A stretch of 64,000 nt of DNA from Serpula lacrymans var. lacrymans S7.9 (lineage: Eukaryota > Basidiomycota > Agaricomycetes > Boletales > Serpulaceae). Made by a program: the position numbers and the translations under genes. The DNA is taken from contig NW_006763297.1 of the NCBI RefSeq assembly GCF_000218685.1, positions 1,454,249 through 1,518,248 of the forward strand, read 5' to 3'. This document shows positions 25,190 to 34,732 of this stretch, in pieces. The notes beneath the pieces are model-generated. The model had not been told where the DNA came from. It did no database searches and saw nothing but the letters and a program-made list of their open reading frames with translations. The stretch's first letter is position 1, and the number at the start of each line of letters is the position of its first letter.

Positions 25190-25890
25190 ATCATGACTAG
25201 AATGACCCCATAACTTATCTGTCGAGAATGCAGGGGCGAGGTGTGACGTTTTGCTTATGAATTAGAGAAGCTATCAGCTTATAGGACTGCGTTTTATGCT
25301 GTATACCGGAGTTGTCCCAGCACCTAGATAAAATGTACATTGTTTGCTCACTGGGCCACGTTCGCTATGGTGCTTTTGACCCGGCTGGCTGGACAACAGG
25401 GTTCTTGCCGGTGCTGTGGGAATCTTCTATGTGGCACTTTGCTTTTCAGCTGCCTCGTTGTCCCCCTCGTGTTCAAATTGCTATTTTACCGCCCCACGTT
25501 GCAGACTTGCATCAAGCAATCTTGAACGATTTGTCCTGCTGGAGTAACTTTTCGACATGCACCCGGCCTCGTGCATCTGACGAACACCAGGGCAAATTTG
25601 TTTCGCAATGGGTTTCACAGGTACATTCTTATCCGTGCGATCGCCTGATCAATTAAAACCCTACACAACAACGGTGTTTTGTTCTCCTGGAATCCCCCTC
25701 GTCTCCTGCTCTTGGGCTCCCGGATAATGACTGGCGACGAAGGTGTGTTTACTTGTCATCGCGGCCATGCTTCTGCGTATATAATGCGCCTATTATAATG
25801 GACAGACAGTGTTTGAGATCAAACACGTATCCGGCTTGAACGCCGCGTTTTGCTACTCTTTTATAAATCAACGTTTTAGTTGACGCTGGA
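25190..25890. other. 0.7-kb intergenic region, no assignable gene
   Basis: A plus-strand frame of 114 codons (25312-25656) and overlapping shorter ones exist, but none shows a domain, a convincing splice structure or a family signature. The stretch separates the PQ-loop gene from the F-box gene. Confidence 0.4.
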
Positions 25891-27893
25891 ATGGACCACC
25901 TTGTTCTACATAAAGAGCTACAACGGGACCAGGATCCATTCCATCGATCCCTCTCCACTCCAATCATGCATTGGCCCCATCTATCTCACTCGTCTCGGGA
26001 CGACAGTGCCATCTCAATCAACCGCCGTGGTACTAAGATCGCGGATACAGCGTCCCCCTTTCTGTCCACATCGCCGAGTGCGTTGTCCTCGACCACAGCT
26101 GATTCTCCATCATCGCCGCCTCCACCCTATGAGGCTCTGCAGTTTACAGCTTCATCATTCAGCACTGATGATGTGCCTGAATCCCCTCCTCGCTTGTTAT
26201 CAGATGGCCGGAGCAGCGTACCAGACTTGTCTTTATTAGGGCGAAACCGCACCTCTGAACAAGGTAGTTACTCACCACACGAAGTGACAAATACCTATAT
26301 ACCCCACTTAAGAGAGGCGTTGAATAGTTTGGATACAAAGATGGCTTCGTTGATGAGCCAGCGGCATGAGTTGGAAACTCATTTAGAACAGGCTGTTCGT
26401 TTACAAGCCCCAGTACACCGCCTTCCAGGAGAACTACTCTCGTGTATATTTGTGGTCGGCGTTTGCGATACGGAGGACGAGGAGCCATTACTGGTGTCAA
26501 CATTGATGCTTGTTTGTCGCTATTGGAAGGATGTCGTTGTCAATACCCCGGAGTTATGGTCTAATGTTGCAGTCAGTACTCATGATTCCTTGGAGAAGGC
26601 AAGTCGAAAGCTGGCGCGATCAAAATCCGTTCCCCTTGATATCACCATCAACTTCAGCCCCAGAGCCGAGCATGCTAGCGGGGTTACTGAGAATGTCATC
26701 CACGCTATGGACCTTATACGCCCCGCTCTCTGGCGCGCACGGTCTCTTCGCCTCAGCGTACCCAACAGGCCTCAAGCGCATGCTGCACTCTTGCGCTGCC
26801 AGGAGGATGCGCCACTTCTCGAGTCATTGTCTATTCGTATATTTCACTCAATGCAGGAAGACCATTATTCCAGCCCTCGCCTTCCTCTTTTCAACGGTCA
26901 TACCCCTCGACTTCGTTCGTGCTCATTCACATCGTTTAACTTTGGATGGGATACGAGAGTTGTATCGGGATTGCGAGTATTGCAGCTTTGCGGGTATTGG
27001 AATCGATTTTCTCCATCAGTGGAGATTATCCTTGACATCCTCCGAGGATGTCCAGGTTTAGAGGAACTTGCCCTTCGCAACATGTCCGATATCGAACAGG
27101 AGAGCTTGCCTTTTGAGCAGGAATTCGCCACGACTAAAGTATTACAACTTCCCCGACTGAAGAAAGCTTCTTTCTACTACGCGGGCATAATGCGAACGCG
27201 TATGTTACTCAGCCAGATATCCTTCCCTATGCTCGAGTCGCTGGATTTCTGTTACCTGGACAATCTTACCCCTGTACTCGAGCACCTCAGACAGCAATCG
27301 TTGACATCGCTTCCTCTCCGCTACCTTCGAGTGGAGTCCAGCTTTTTCAATGAACAGAAATTCGTGATTCTCCTACGACGCCTCACGTCCCTGGTCAATC
27401 TAGAACTGATTGACATGGAGGACGTATCGTGTTATCTCTTGAAGGTACTAGTGCTTTCCCTTATCATTCTTGATATGTCGCTCAGTCCTTGCAGAATCTT
27501 TCAACTCCGCCTACCGCTCATCCTTGGATTTGCCCTAAGCTAGAAACACTGAATTTAGACGGTTGTACTGGTCTCGAGTGGGACGCACTACGTGGTTTTA
27601 TCGAATCTCGCTTATCAGGACGATCTTCCACCCGATACCAGCATGCTTCTTTGTCACCGACTTCGGTTCCTCGATCTACATCTACCGCATCTGCATCTGC
27701 ACACATCCATGCCCTTGCATTCAGTCGGGCCAATAGTCCCGTGCCTTTATCATCACCGTATCGCCTGAGATCAATCGATGTAACACGCTGCCACCAAATC
27801 GGTAAAGAGATGGTGCAGTGGCTTAGGATGTATGTCAGCGATGTCAAGTGTGAGCCAGCGAAGGGTGTATGGGGTGAACCGGTTTTACCCTGA
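25891..27893 (+). CDS. F-box-like domain protein with leucine-rich-repeat-like region
   Basis: F-box proteins recruit substrates to SCF ubiquitin ligases; Agaricomycetes have very many. The first 150 residues are Ser/Pro-rich and disordered. A short coiled coil (LREALNSLDTKMASLMSQRH) precedes the F-box-like segment VHRLPGELLSCIFVVGVCDT, LMLVCRYWKDVVVNTPELWS. The remainder has LRR-like periodicity (LRVLQLCGYWNRFSPSVEII, GCPGLEELALRNMS, LPRLKKASFYYAGI). One intron, from about 27445 to 27494, joins CYLLK to NLSTPPTAHPW; the second exon carries CPKLETLNLDGCTGLEWDAL and YRLRSIDVTRCHQIGKEMVQ. The target is unknown. Confidence 0.82.
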
Positions 27894-28117
27894 AGGCAGA
27901 CCAGGTTGGTCTGTTAGTTGTATCATCTCATATTTTAGACTTTGGTTTACTGTAAAAGGTTTTCGTATTTCTCATTTGTGTACATGCACAGTTGTGCCCC
28001 CCACGACACTGATGATTTTAAGATTGTTACTTATATGTTGGAAGAATGTTATCACTGCAAGTATTTAGGGTGTATGTATATTGTGACATTCGTCTAGTAT
28101 AACACGAATCTGTTGGT

Positions 28118-29296
28118 TCATTGGTTCAAGTATGCCAGAAGTTGTTTCCGTTTATCTTCCTCTTTCTTTCGAATTCTCTCAAAGCCTCTTTTGCCTCTTC
28201 CAACCTCGGCCTTCTTTCTGCGCAACTCTTCCGCAGCTTTCACATGGGCTGCCATAGCTGCAGCTCCATGAGTTACACGTTTCCTGGATTCTTTGTAGGG
28301 TCCCATGGTCTTGGCCTTCAGACCAATACCAAGACGATCGGATTTCAGTATGGTGGGTAGTGGCGTCAGCAACGATTTCTGGGAATAAGGGGACTGCACT
28401 TCGGTCAATGAAGGCTCTCTGGAATTCAACGAGGTATTTTGAGATGTCACACATGAGACAAAGTTGAAGTCATCTTCAGAGCCAGAGTCGTCGACATCAG
28501 AATCGGACAGAGTCAGGTCAATGATTTCCGTTTTACTAAGCTCCTGAACTTCATCGAGCAGCTCGCTCGTGGCTTCTTCCTGCTTTAATGCAGTTGGTCT
28601 AGCTTCAATTGTTCGTCTCCCGGAGGGCAATCTCGTCTCTAGCTCCTCGGTAACTGGTAACCGCTCCAGGGAATGTCGATGAACATGAGCCCCCACACCT
28701 TCACCTTCCCTCCATCCACTGCGCTGCAGCATTGAAAAGCCCCTATTGGACGGCCCCAACGCCAGCCAAACTGGAGGAGTGTAACGTCTTTCGGTAGAGG
28801 TTGGAGGTGGGTCTCGAGCGAGTATATCAGCTAGTGTAGGGGGTGGTGTGCTAGGCGTAGTAGAAAGCTCCGATTGTATTGCCCGTATTATGAACCAATT
28901 GTTCTTATTTCTCTTCTCCTTTTTTGCACTGGGAAGTTCTCGGGGAATACTAGAAGATCTTGGCGGAGGAGGGAGAAGAATCGGGTCTGCTGAAGAGTTG
29001 TCCAACACGGGTCTAGTACCTCCAGCAGTCAAAGATCTGTACCACCCCGCTAAATCATTCTGCGATACAGTATTCTCAGGATGCGCGAGTGTTCTACCAA
29101 CATTGTCCTCCCTTTCCCATTCGCTATATGCTATTGTCGCAGGTACGAAATTTGGTGCTGCTGCAAGACGGCGATGAGCTGAAAAGGATGATTCGGTCTG
29201 CCAAGGATCGTCATTGTCTTGTCCTGTCTCTCTTTCTACTTCTTCACGGTCCTTTGGATCGTAATGAGAGTATATGTGATGCGTTATAGTCGCCAT
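28118..29296 (-). CDS. G-patch domain protein
   Basis: Single-exon gene. G-patch proteins activate DEAH helicases in splicing or ribosome biogenesis. I chose the internal ATG at 29296 (MATITHHIYSHYDPKDREEV) because the 51 codons above it look like 5' flank; the frame is open up to 29449. A split G-patch-like motif is visible: GFSMLQRSGWREGEGVGAHV and, about 120 residues later, PLPTILKSDRLGIGLK. Between them is an acidic Ser/Asp stretch (DLTLSDSDVDDSGSEDDFNF, resembling a SUMO-interacting motif). The C-terminus is a basic Arg/Lys-rich helix (ELRRKKAEVGRGKRGFERIR), likely nuclear. The specific helicase partner is unknown. Confidence 0.72.
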   Translation of the reverse strand: MATITHHIYSHYDPKDREEVERETGQDNDDPWQTESSFSAHRRLAAAPNFVPATIAYSEWEREDNVGRTLAHPENTVSQNDLAGWYRSLTAGGTRPVLDNSSADPILLPPPPRSSSIPRELPSAKKEKRNKNNWFIIRAIQSELSTTPSTPPPTLADILARDPPPTSTERRYTPPVWLALGPSNRGFSMLQRSGWREGEGVGAHVHRHSLERLPVTEELETRLPSGRRTIEARPTALKQEEATSELLDEVQELSKTEIIDLTLSDSDVDDSGSEDDFNFVSCVTSQNTSLNSREPSLTEVQSPYSQKSLLTPLPTILKSDRLGIGLKAKTMGPYKESRKRVTHGAAAMAAHVKAAEELRRKKAEVGRGKRGFERIRKKEEDKRKQLLAYLNQ

Positions 29297-30483
29297 CGTC
29301 GTTATCGACCAGTGTTGGTACAGAAACCCAGATGGACCGTAACGCCGACCGTAGTACAACACATACTGGCTTACATAATATGCATATACGCCGTGCCACA
29401 TCCAAGTAACTTCATGGCTAAGTCGTATGGCAACATGTCGATTGACCATGTAGAATGATGATATCAGAGCTACGACTCGCGATTCTTCTCAGGATATCTA
29501 TGACTACAAGTAACGCGTTTCTCCGCATTCAACATGGGAGGGCTGGGTGACTGACACGCCGGGCACTTTGTGCGTCTTTGAATAGAGTATCTCAGTATGT
29601 ATGTATACAGCAACCTGGCCAGGTCGGTAATGTCGCAACTTAGTCAATGTTCACATTCTCGCCAGTTCCGGGCTACCATCGATTACATCAATCAGTCCAA
29701 CTCCAAGGCTGTCCGCGTTCATATTTGCTAGTGCGGGAAGCGATGGCCTATTAATGAATTTGGTACCTTGGACAATCGCCCGGGCTTAACTTCTCGACCT
29801 TTCCATATCCAACATGGAGCACCTGTTAAAGGCTCTGTTGTAATGTCGTGATATCCACTCTACTGTTTCTGATGGCCAAAGCTTTTTCAAAGTCGTCTCT
29901 TCATTGTACGTTCTGGTATCCTGCTTGTCGCTTTATTGTATTTGCATAAGTACTTGTTAACAAGCAGGTTTATATTCAGAGGCCGTATCAAACACTTCTT
30001 TCTTGCCGGACGGACCTTGGTGTGATGGATCGAGACCGTTTTAGTGATAGCATCTATTTATCCGAGTTGATTCGTCAACATGGCTACTGGACATCGCCCA
30101 TCCCGAGATATAATGTACGTTCCTCGATACACTGGTATCTTTGAACGTTTAACCCAACCCACTTTGATAGGTACTTCTCGAACAATGAAACTATAACCAA
30201 AGATAGAGATCAGATCACTGTAAACACATTCCTCTGATTGTTTATGCAATGGACCAGTGTTGGTTCTTGTACATGCCATCACCCAATGAAGTTCATATCA
30301 GCCGTTGATTATCACCGAGCATGGACATAGCCCATCATGTATTCTTAGGCTGTGATGTGTATCCCTGTTCTTGCTTCTTCGCATTAAACAGAAATTCCCA
30401 CAGCTGTTATATAATGAGCAAGTCTCGACGCTGTAATGATTTACTCATTACACAAGTTGCCTGCAGGGACCTTTTTCTCGCAA
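29297..30483. other. 1.2-kb region without an assignable gene
   Basis: Short frames only. A start at 30024 reads MDRDRFSDSIYLSELIRQHG, then stops being coherent, so it may be a relic exon or chance. This is the 5' flank of the DUF6534 gene. Confidence 0.4.
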
Positions 30484-32460
30484 TGGCAGATATCGATGGC
30501 GGACTTCCAGCTTTTCCTCAGCTGGCTGCCCTTGACAACACGTATGGTGCCCTTTTCATCGGACTTTTGGCATCTGCTGTGTAAGAAATAAACATTTTGT
30601 GGTTTCCTTGCTCATAAACTCTGCGCATATTGATAGCCTTTTCGGTGTCACAAATCTGCAAGTCGTTATGTATTTGCAGACACAATGGAAGCACGATCGT
30701 ACTGTCTATAGAATAGCGGTACGTTGAATTAACTGACTAGTATCATCCACTGATCGTAGTGCGGCCATAATAAGGTTGGCTGGCTCTGGTAAGGCTCTAT
30801 CTTGTACCATGTTGTGGTGTTGACAAGTCTTTATTCACAGGCTACTTGACACGACCCATTTTATTTTCGTTTCGCATATGTTGTACCACCACCTCATAAC
30901 AAATTTTGGTAACCCTCTGGTCCTCTTAGTCATAGTTTGGAGTTTCAAAGTAAAATTCTCGCCACAGAATATATTCCTTATTTTTGTGCTAATTTATTTA
31001 TTCATAGGCGCAGATTGTGGTTGATGTTAGTAGGCAATCCCTGTAGCAGTTCAATGCTTTTTGTGACAAAGCATATTCCAGGTTTTAGTTGTGCTCTCTG
31101 TCCACAGGTATATACTCGCAGTGTTTCTCTCTGTATCAGCTCCTAACTCTTTCTTATGTCATTTTAGCTTCTATGCTCACCGTCTTTGGATTTGTGAGTT
31201 ATGTCTATCAGACGAGCGGTTCCATTTATTTGTGTTCTTTGCTGACTGCCTACGCTGATGCCAGTGGGCAAGGATAGAAACCGTATATTCTCTATGATAC
31301 AAGTATGTATCTCAAAGCAGCCCTCGACTTATACATCACTCAATTTTCTATACAATGTAAGGTTACCATTATAACTCTTGGTTCAGGTGTGTTTTGCGGC
31401 AATTCTAAGACTCAAGATTAACTCACTAGATATGCTTCTAGGTCTCGCAATACGTGAGTATATTTGAAATATTCATTATTTGGCATTTCCTGAACTAACT
31501 AAAACTGTTTTCGGAAGTTCTGTGCTATGTTGTGTGAGTTTTGCAGTATCATCAGCCTATACCTCATCTATTATGAACACTGATGAACATTGTCTAGATT
31601 CCGGTGCCAGCTCTACACAGATTTAATAAAAATCGAAGTACGTATCTACCATTAAGAAACCCTTAAGCTGGCTGACTGAGTACAAACATTTCTTGGACTG
31701 CCCTTCATTGTCCTCGTTGTCGGTTATTTTCTCTGTGTGTTTTTGTTGTCAGTGGGCCTCTTTGACCGTGCTAGCTGTGATTGCCACCAATGACTTGATT
31801 ATTGCGATATCTATGTGCTGTCTCCTGGGTTTATCTCGAACAGGATTCTCGAAGTAAGCCTCTGATTTACTGTATTTCCAACCATTTCATGCTCACTTCT
31901 TGGTGATATAGGACCCGCACAAGAATAAAGAAAGTCGTCATTTATGTGTGCAGCACCGGGTGCTTGACAAGGTGATTGTTATAATGTCATATAATGATCA
32001 TTATAATTATAATGTCATATAATGATCATTATAATTATAATGCCTTTCACCAGCTTCTGCTCATTGGCTGCAATGATTACGGTTCGTCTAGTTGATTGTG
32101 TTCCAGAATTACTGATGATGTTTCAAACAGTGTGCGGTGATGCCACACAACTCCATATTCTTGGCAATAGAGTTCTTGTTAGCAAAGCGTATGATCTTCA
32201 TTGTGTTTTTTTTGGTTATTACTGAATGGTCTGTAGTCTATGTCAACTCATTCATCGCCCTTCTAAATGCACGCAGCAATACGGACAGTTTTGGCGAAAC
32301 ACCTTTTAGAGTCACCCCCATGAAATGTCACGATGAAGAACTAGGAGCCAATCTTAGAGTTTCAGCAAAAACTCAACACATGTTTCGCACTGGTGCCATG
32401 AGCTACCTCAATAATAGCTCAAGCTCTTCGGAGTCACCTATCTTTTCTTCGTATCAATGA
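30484..32460 (+). CDS. DUF6534-type multi-pass membrane protein (copy 1, apparently intact)
   Basis: Very intron-rich gene of the basidiomycete DUF6534 family; function unknown. The start at 30484 gives MADIDGGLPAFPQLAALDNT and YGALFIGLLASAV. Spliced exons continue FGVTNLQVVMYLQTQWKHDR, LLDTTHFIFVSHMLYHHLIT and NFGNPLVLLVIVWSFK, AQIVVDV, VLVVLSVHSFYAHRLWI, TVLAVIATNDLIIAISMCCL, GLSRTGFSK, CSLAAMIT and PHNSIFLAIEFLLAK. The family hallmark VYVNSFIALLNARSN is followed by a cytosolic tail with a Ser run, ending at TGA 32458-32460. An intron near 32 kb holds a perfect 28-bp tandem repeat. The 58.7-60.4 kb locus is its broken duplicate. The gene sits at the edge of the transposon-rich half. Confidence 0.75.
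31981..32036. repeat. 28-bp AT-rich perfect tandem repeat (2 copies) in an intron
   Basis: The unit starts ATAATGTCATATAATGATCA and is repeated exactly at 31981-32008 and 32009-32036, with the start of a third copy after it. It contains the palindrome AATGATCATT. It lies in an intron of the DUF6534 gene and is absent from the paralogous intron at 60 kb. Confidence 0.9.
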
Positions 32461-33123
32461 CCTTTCGCCAGTGTGAGTCGTCGGATATTATGATTTTACC
32501 TGTAGCAAATACATTCACTAACTCTTGATCATTATAATGCAATAGCATCTCCCAGTCTCTGTGTCCCTATAACTTCGCAGAGCTTTGAATAGGATTGTAT
32601 TGTGAAAATTACTCAATGTGAAATATATATATGATATCTTTCCGGCCAGAGTGCAATGAATCACTCGTTAGGATGATAAGTTCTGAATTTTGTACATCGT
32701 AACCACCACCACTAACACATTATCTTCAATGTGGTTGTCATAACCCCACGTTCAGCAATGTACACTGTCAGGCCCAAATCAAGTGATAAGTCCTTGAAAA
32801 TATTGTGAAATGTGACTTTCACTATGTAAGTCGGTGTTGATTGGGTACGGAGTAAATACCCAGTGATTATGAGTCACCTTCTCAAAATGGAATATTCACC
32901 CCATTGTTCGACGGGAATATTCCCGTCGATTCCTGTGCACTTACCAAGTGAAAACACTACACATAAACCTGTCAAATCACTACGCCGAAATCCTGTACCA
33001 TATTTTTTAATCTGTGGTGAAAATACACTGTTCAAGGTATGTATTTCATCGCTAGCAATATGAACCAAACGAACGCTACCAATACATCAATATTGATAGA
33101 AAGCTGTGCGACTCTATAATAAA
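32461..33123. other. 3' flank of DUF6534 copy 1; boundary to the transposon-rich half
   Basis: No gene seen. Segments around 32505-32700 are similar to 61010-61290, which lies downstream of the broken DUF6534 copy, so the duplication extends into the 3' flank. Confidence 0.6.
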
Positions 33124-34456
33124 TCAGTCAACAGATGTGTCACCATCATAGATGGCTCGAGCTAAGTTCCCACTCCTGTCGATTATTGCCCATCTATTGT
33201 TAATCTTCGCCCTCCGAACAACGCATTGAACGCATGTCATGTCCACGACTTCCATCGCGCTAAGGTTCGAGTAATACGGCACATCCAATGAATCTGTTGC
33301 TTCTATAATGCACGTCTTAACAGCCGCAAGTAATATGCTTTCAGATCTCCGGACTTGCAGTGCCTCAACCGCAGGAAAGGTCATTGTAACAATATACTGG
33401 AGCTGCCCAAAATAAGTTCGTATTCAGGAGATCGCCGTCGTCGGCGAGCAAATATGTCTGCCAAAGCTTCATACTGCTTTACTTTAGCTGATGTATACTT
33501 TACCCATAGAATTGAACTCACTCGAATGAAAGAGGCATCCCGCATGTCTGGCCGCGGTTTTGTCATTGCCGCCGCCACCATTGTATCCCCACCTTCCAGA
33601 CACTTTACTCTCCCCCCACAGGATAAACTCGTTTAATCTCGGATGAATTTGTGTTGAATCGTGTGGCCAACGCGGCGATTTTTTTTTTTGTTTTTTTTTT
33701 TGCAAAGACAAGTCTACTACACCTTTACGATGAGGGGGTAACAGCACACAAGTTGGGTCTGTAAGTGATTTCAGCTTTCAGCTCAGAAGGAGGGAATTCC
33801 AACTCACAAGTGTCGACACTAAAATGTCCAGCAATCCGGTTACCAGATCTGAGGCTTAGCTCCGACTCGAGGCTATAAACAAGCTCGATATGCGTGAGCC
33901 TCGCGTCGTTGACTAGGTATGCAGCCATAGAAGCATACGGGTGTCGTCTGCTCCTAATTTCCCTTTGCAATCGCGCGCAGATCCTCTCAGTGGGAAATGT
34001 CCAGGTTGTCCATACCGGTCCTGTCCATTCCATGCTGTTGGTTATGTGCAGCAGCGCGTGTATAGTTATTGGACATGCACACAGGCGCTCGTACTTAAAT
34101 TGATAGTAGTATCTGTAAGTATTATGTGTAGTCAGTGATTGATTTCACTTCTGATGCCCGTATACTTACTCCTCATAAAAACCAGTGTGGATCGTTTCAA
34201 TATCTTGCCTTGATAGCTCAAACCAAAGGCACAGATGCAACAATCGCATGAGATCAACAAAGTGATCATAGTATTTGTGATGATGAAACTTTCGACGCAA
34301 GAGTACCGGCCCCAAATATAACGTCCAGAACGACCACAAGTCTGATGTACAATTTGAGCAATCCTTAGCTATGTTGGGCCTTGGTGACAAAACCAGATAA
34401 ACCCGGTCTCTGCCAAAGCAGCCATTGTTCTCCATGGAGCATAGCCACCACTCCAT
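33124..34456 (-). pseudogene. Tnp2-type (CACTA-like) transposase, 5'-truncated C-terminal part
   Basis: DNA transposon transposase of the Tnp2 group common in Agaricomycetes. Reading from 34456 downward: LWSFWTLYLGPVLLRRKFHH, YYDHFVDLMRLLHLCLWFEL, then after an intron CACPITIHALLHITNSMEWT, GPVWTTWTFPTERICARLQR, RSRRHPYASMAAYLVNDARL, further CLEGGDTMVAAAMTKPRPDM, and the C-terminal block PYYSNLSAMEVVDMTCVQCV, RWAIIDRSGNLARAIYDGD with a stop at 33124. These blocks are in the family order, but the N-terminal half, including most of the catalytic core, is missing beyond 34456, where palindromic repeats begin. A T-rich run (33679-33701) lies in what would be an intron. It is a fragment, not an active element. 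Confidence 0.82.
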
Positions 34457-34501
34457 GGAGTAACCATTGTTCTCCTAGGAGCACAATTGTACTCCTAGGA
34501 G
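34422..34501. repeat. twin palindrome repeat (two CTCCATGGAG, two CTCCTAGGAG)
   Basis: Perfect 10-bp palindromes lie at 34430-34439 and 34451-34460 (CTCCATGGAG), and at 34472-34481 and 34492-34501 (CTCCTAGGAG). Each pair follows the shared leader CCATTGTTCTCC, giving two tandem units of about 42 bp. It adjoins the truncation point of the Tnp2 fragment. Confidence 0.9.
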
Positions 34502-34571
34502 TCATTATACTGTAGCGAGTAGCACCTCCGACTATAAGTAGTAGGGGGTTTAGTATAGGAATACCTCAGTT

Positions 34572-34708
34572 GTTTCTATAGCCTCTCGGGCAGCGGCTGA
34601 GGTATGTTACATTACATTTATTAGAGATCACCTTAAACTAACATCTATTGTAGTTTCACTTAGGTAAATAACAAAGTCGTTTCTATAGCCTCTCGGGCAG
34701 CGGCTGAG
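34572..34708. repeat. 30-bp direct repeat (34572-34601 and 34679-34708)
   Basis: The unit starts GTTTCTATAGCCTCTCGGGC and is identical in both copies, 107 bases apart start to start. It sits directly upstream of the surviving KDZ coding sequence and may be part of a transposon end or an old LTR relic. Confidence 0.85.
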
Positions 34709-34732
34709 TTTCACTTAGTTTTATTACCGACT

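Noticed and set aside
25312..25656. 114-codon ORF between the PQ-loop and F-box genes
   Set aside because: No domain, no splice logic, and the other frames of the same stretch are equally open in part.
28118..29449. Long start of the G-patch ORF at 29449
   Set aside because: The 51 extra residues look like translated flank; MATITHHIY at 29296 is a more natural start.
33484..33747. Minus-strand ORF with a KKKQKKK stretch
   Set aside because: It is a translation of the T-rich run in a presumed intron of the Tnp2 relic and is in the wrong frame for it.
34512..34732. Possible LTR starting TGTAGCGAG upstream of the KDZ relic
   Set aside because: No matching end or target duplication; only the internal 30-bp repeat is certain.
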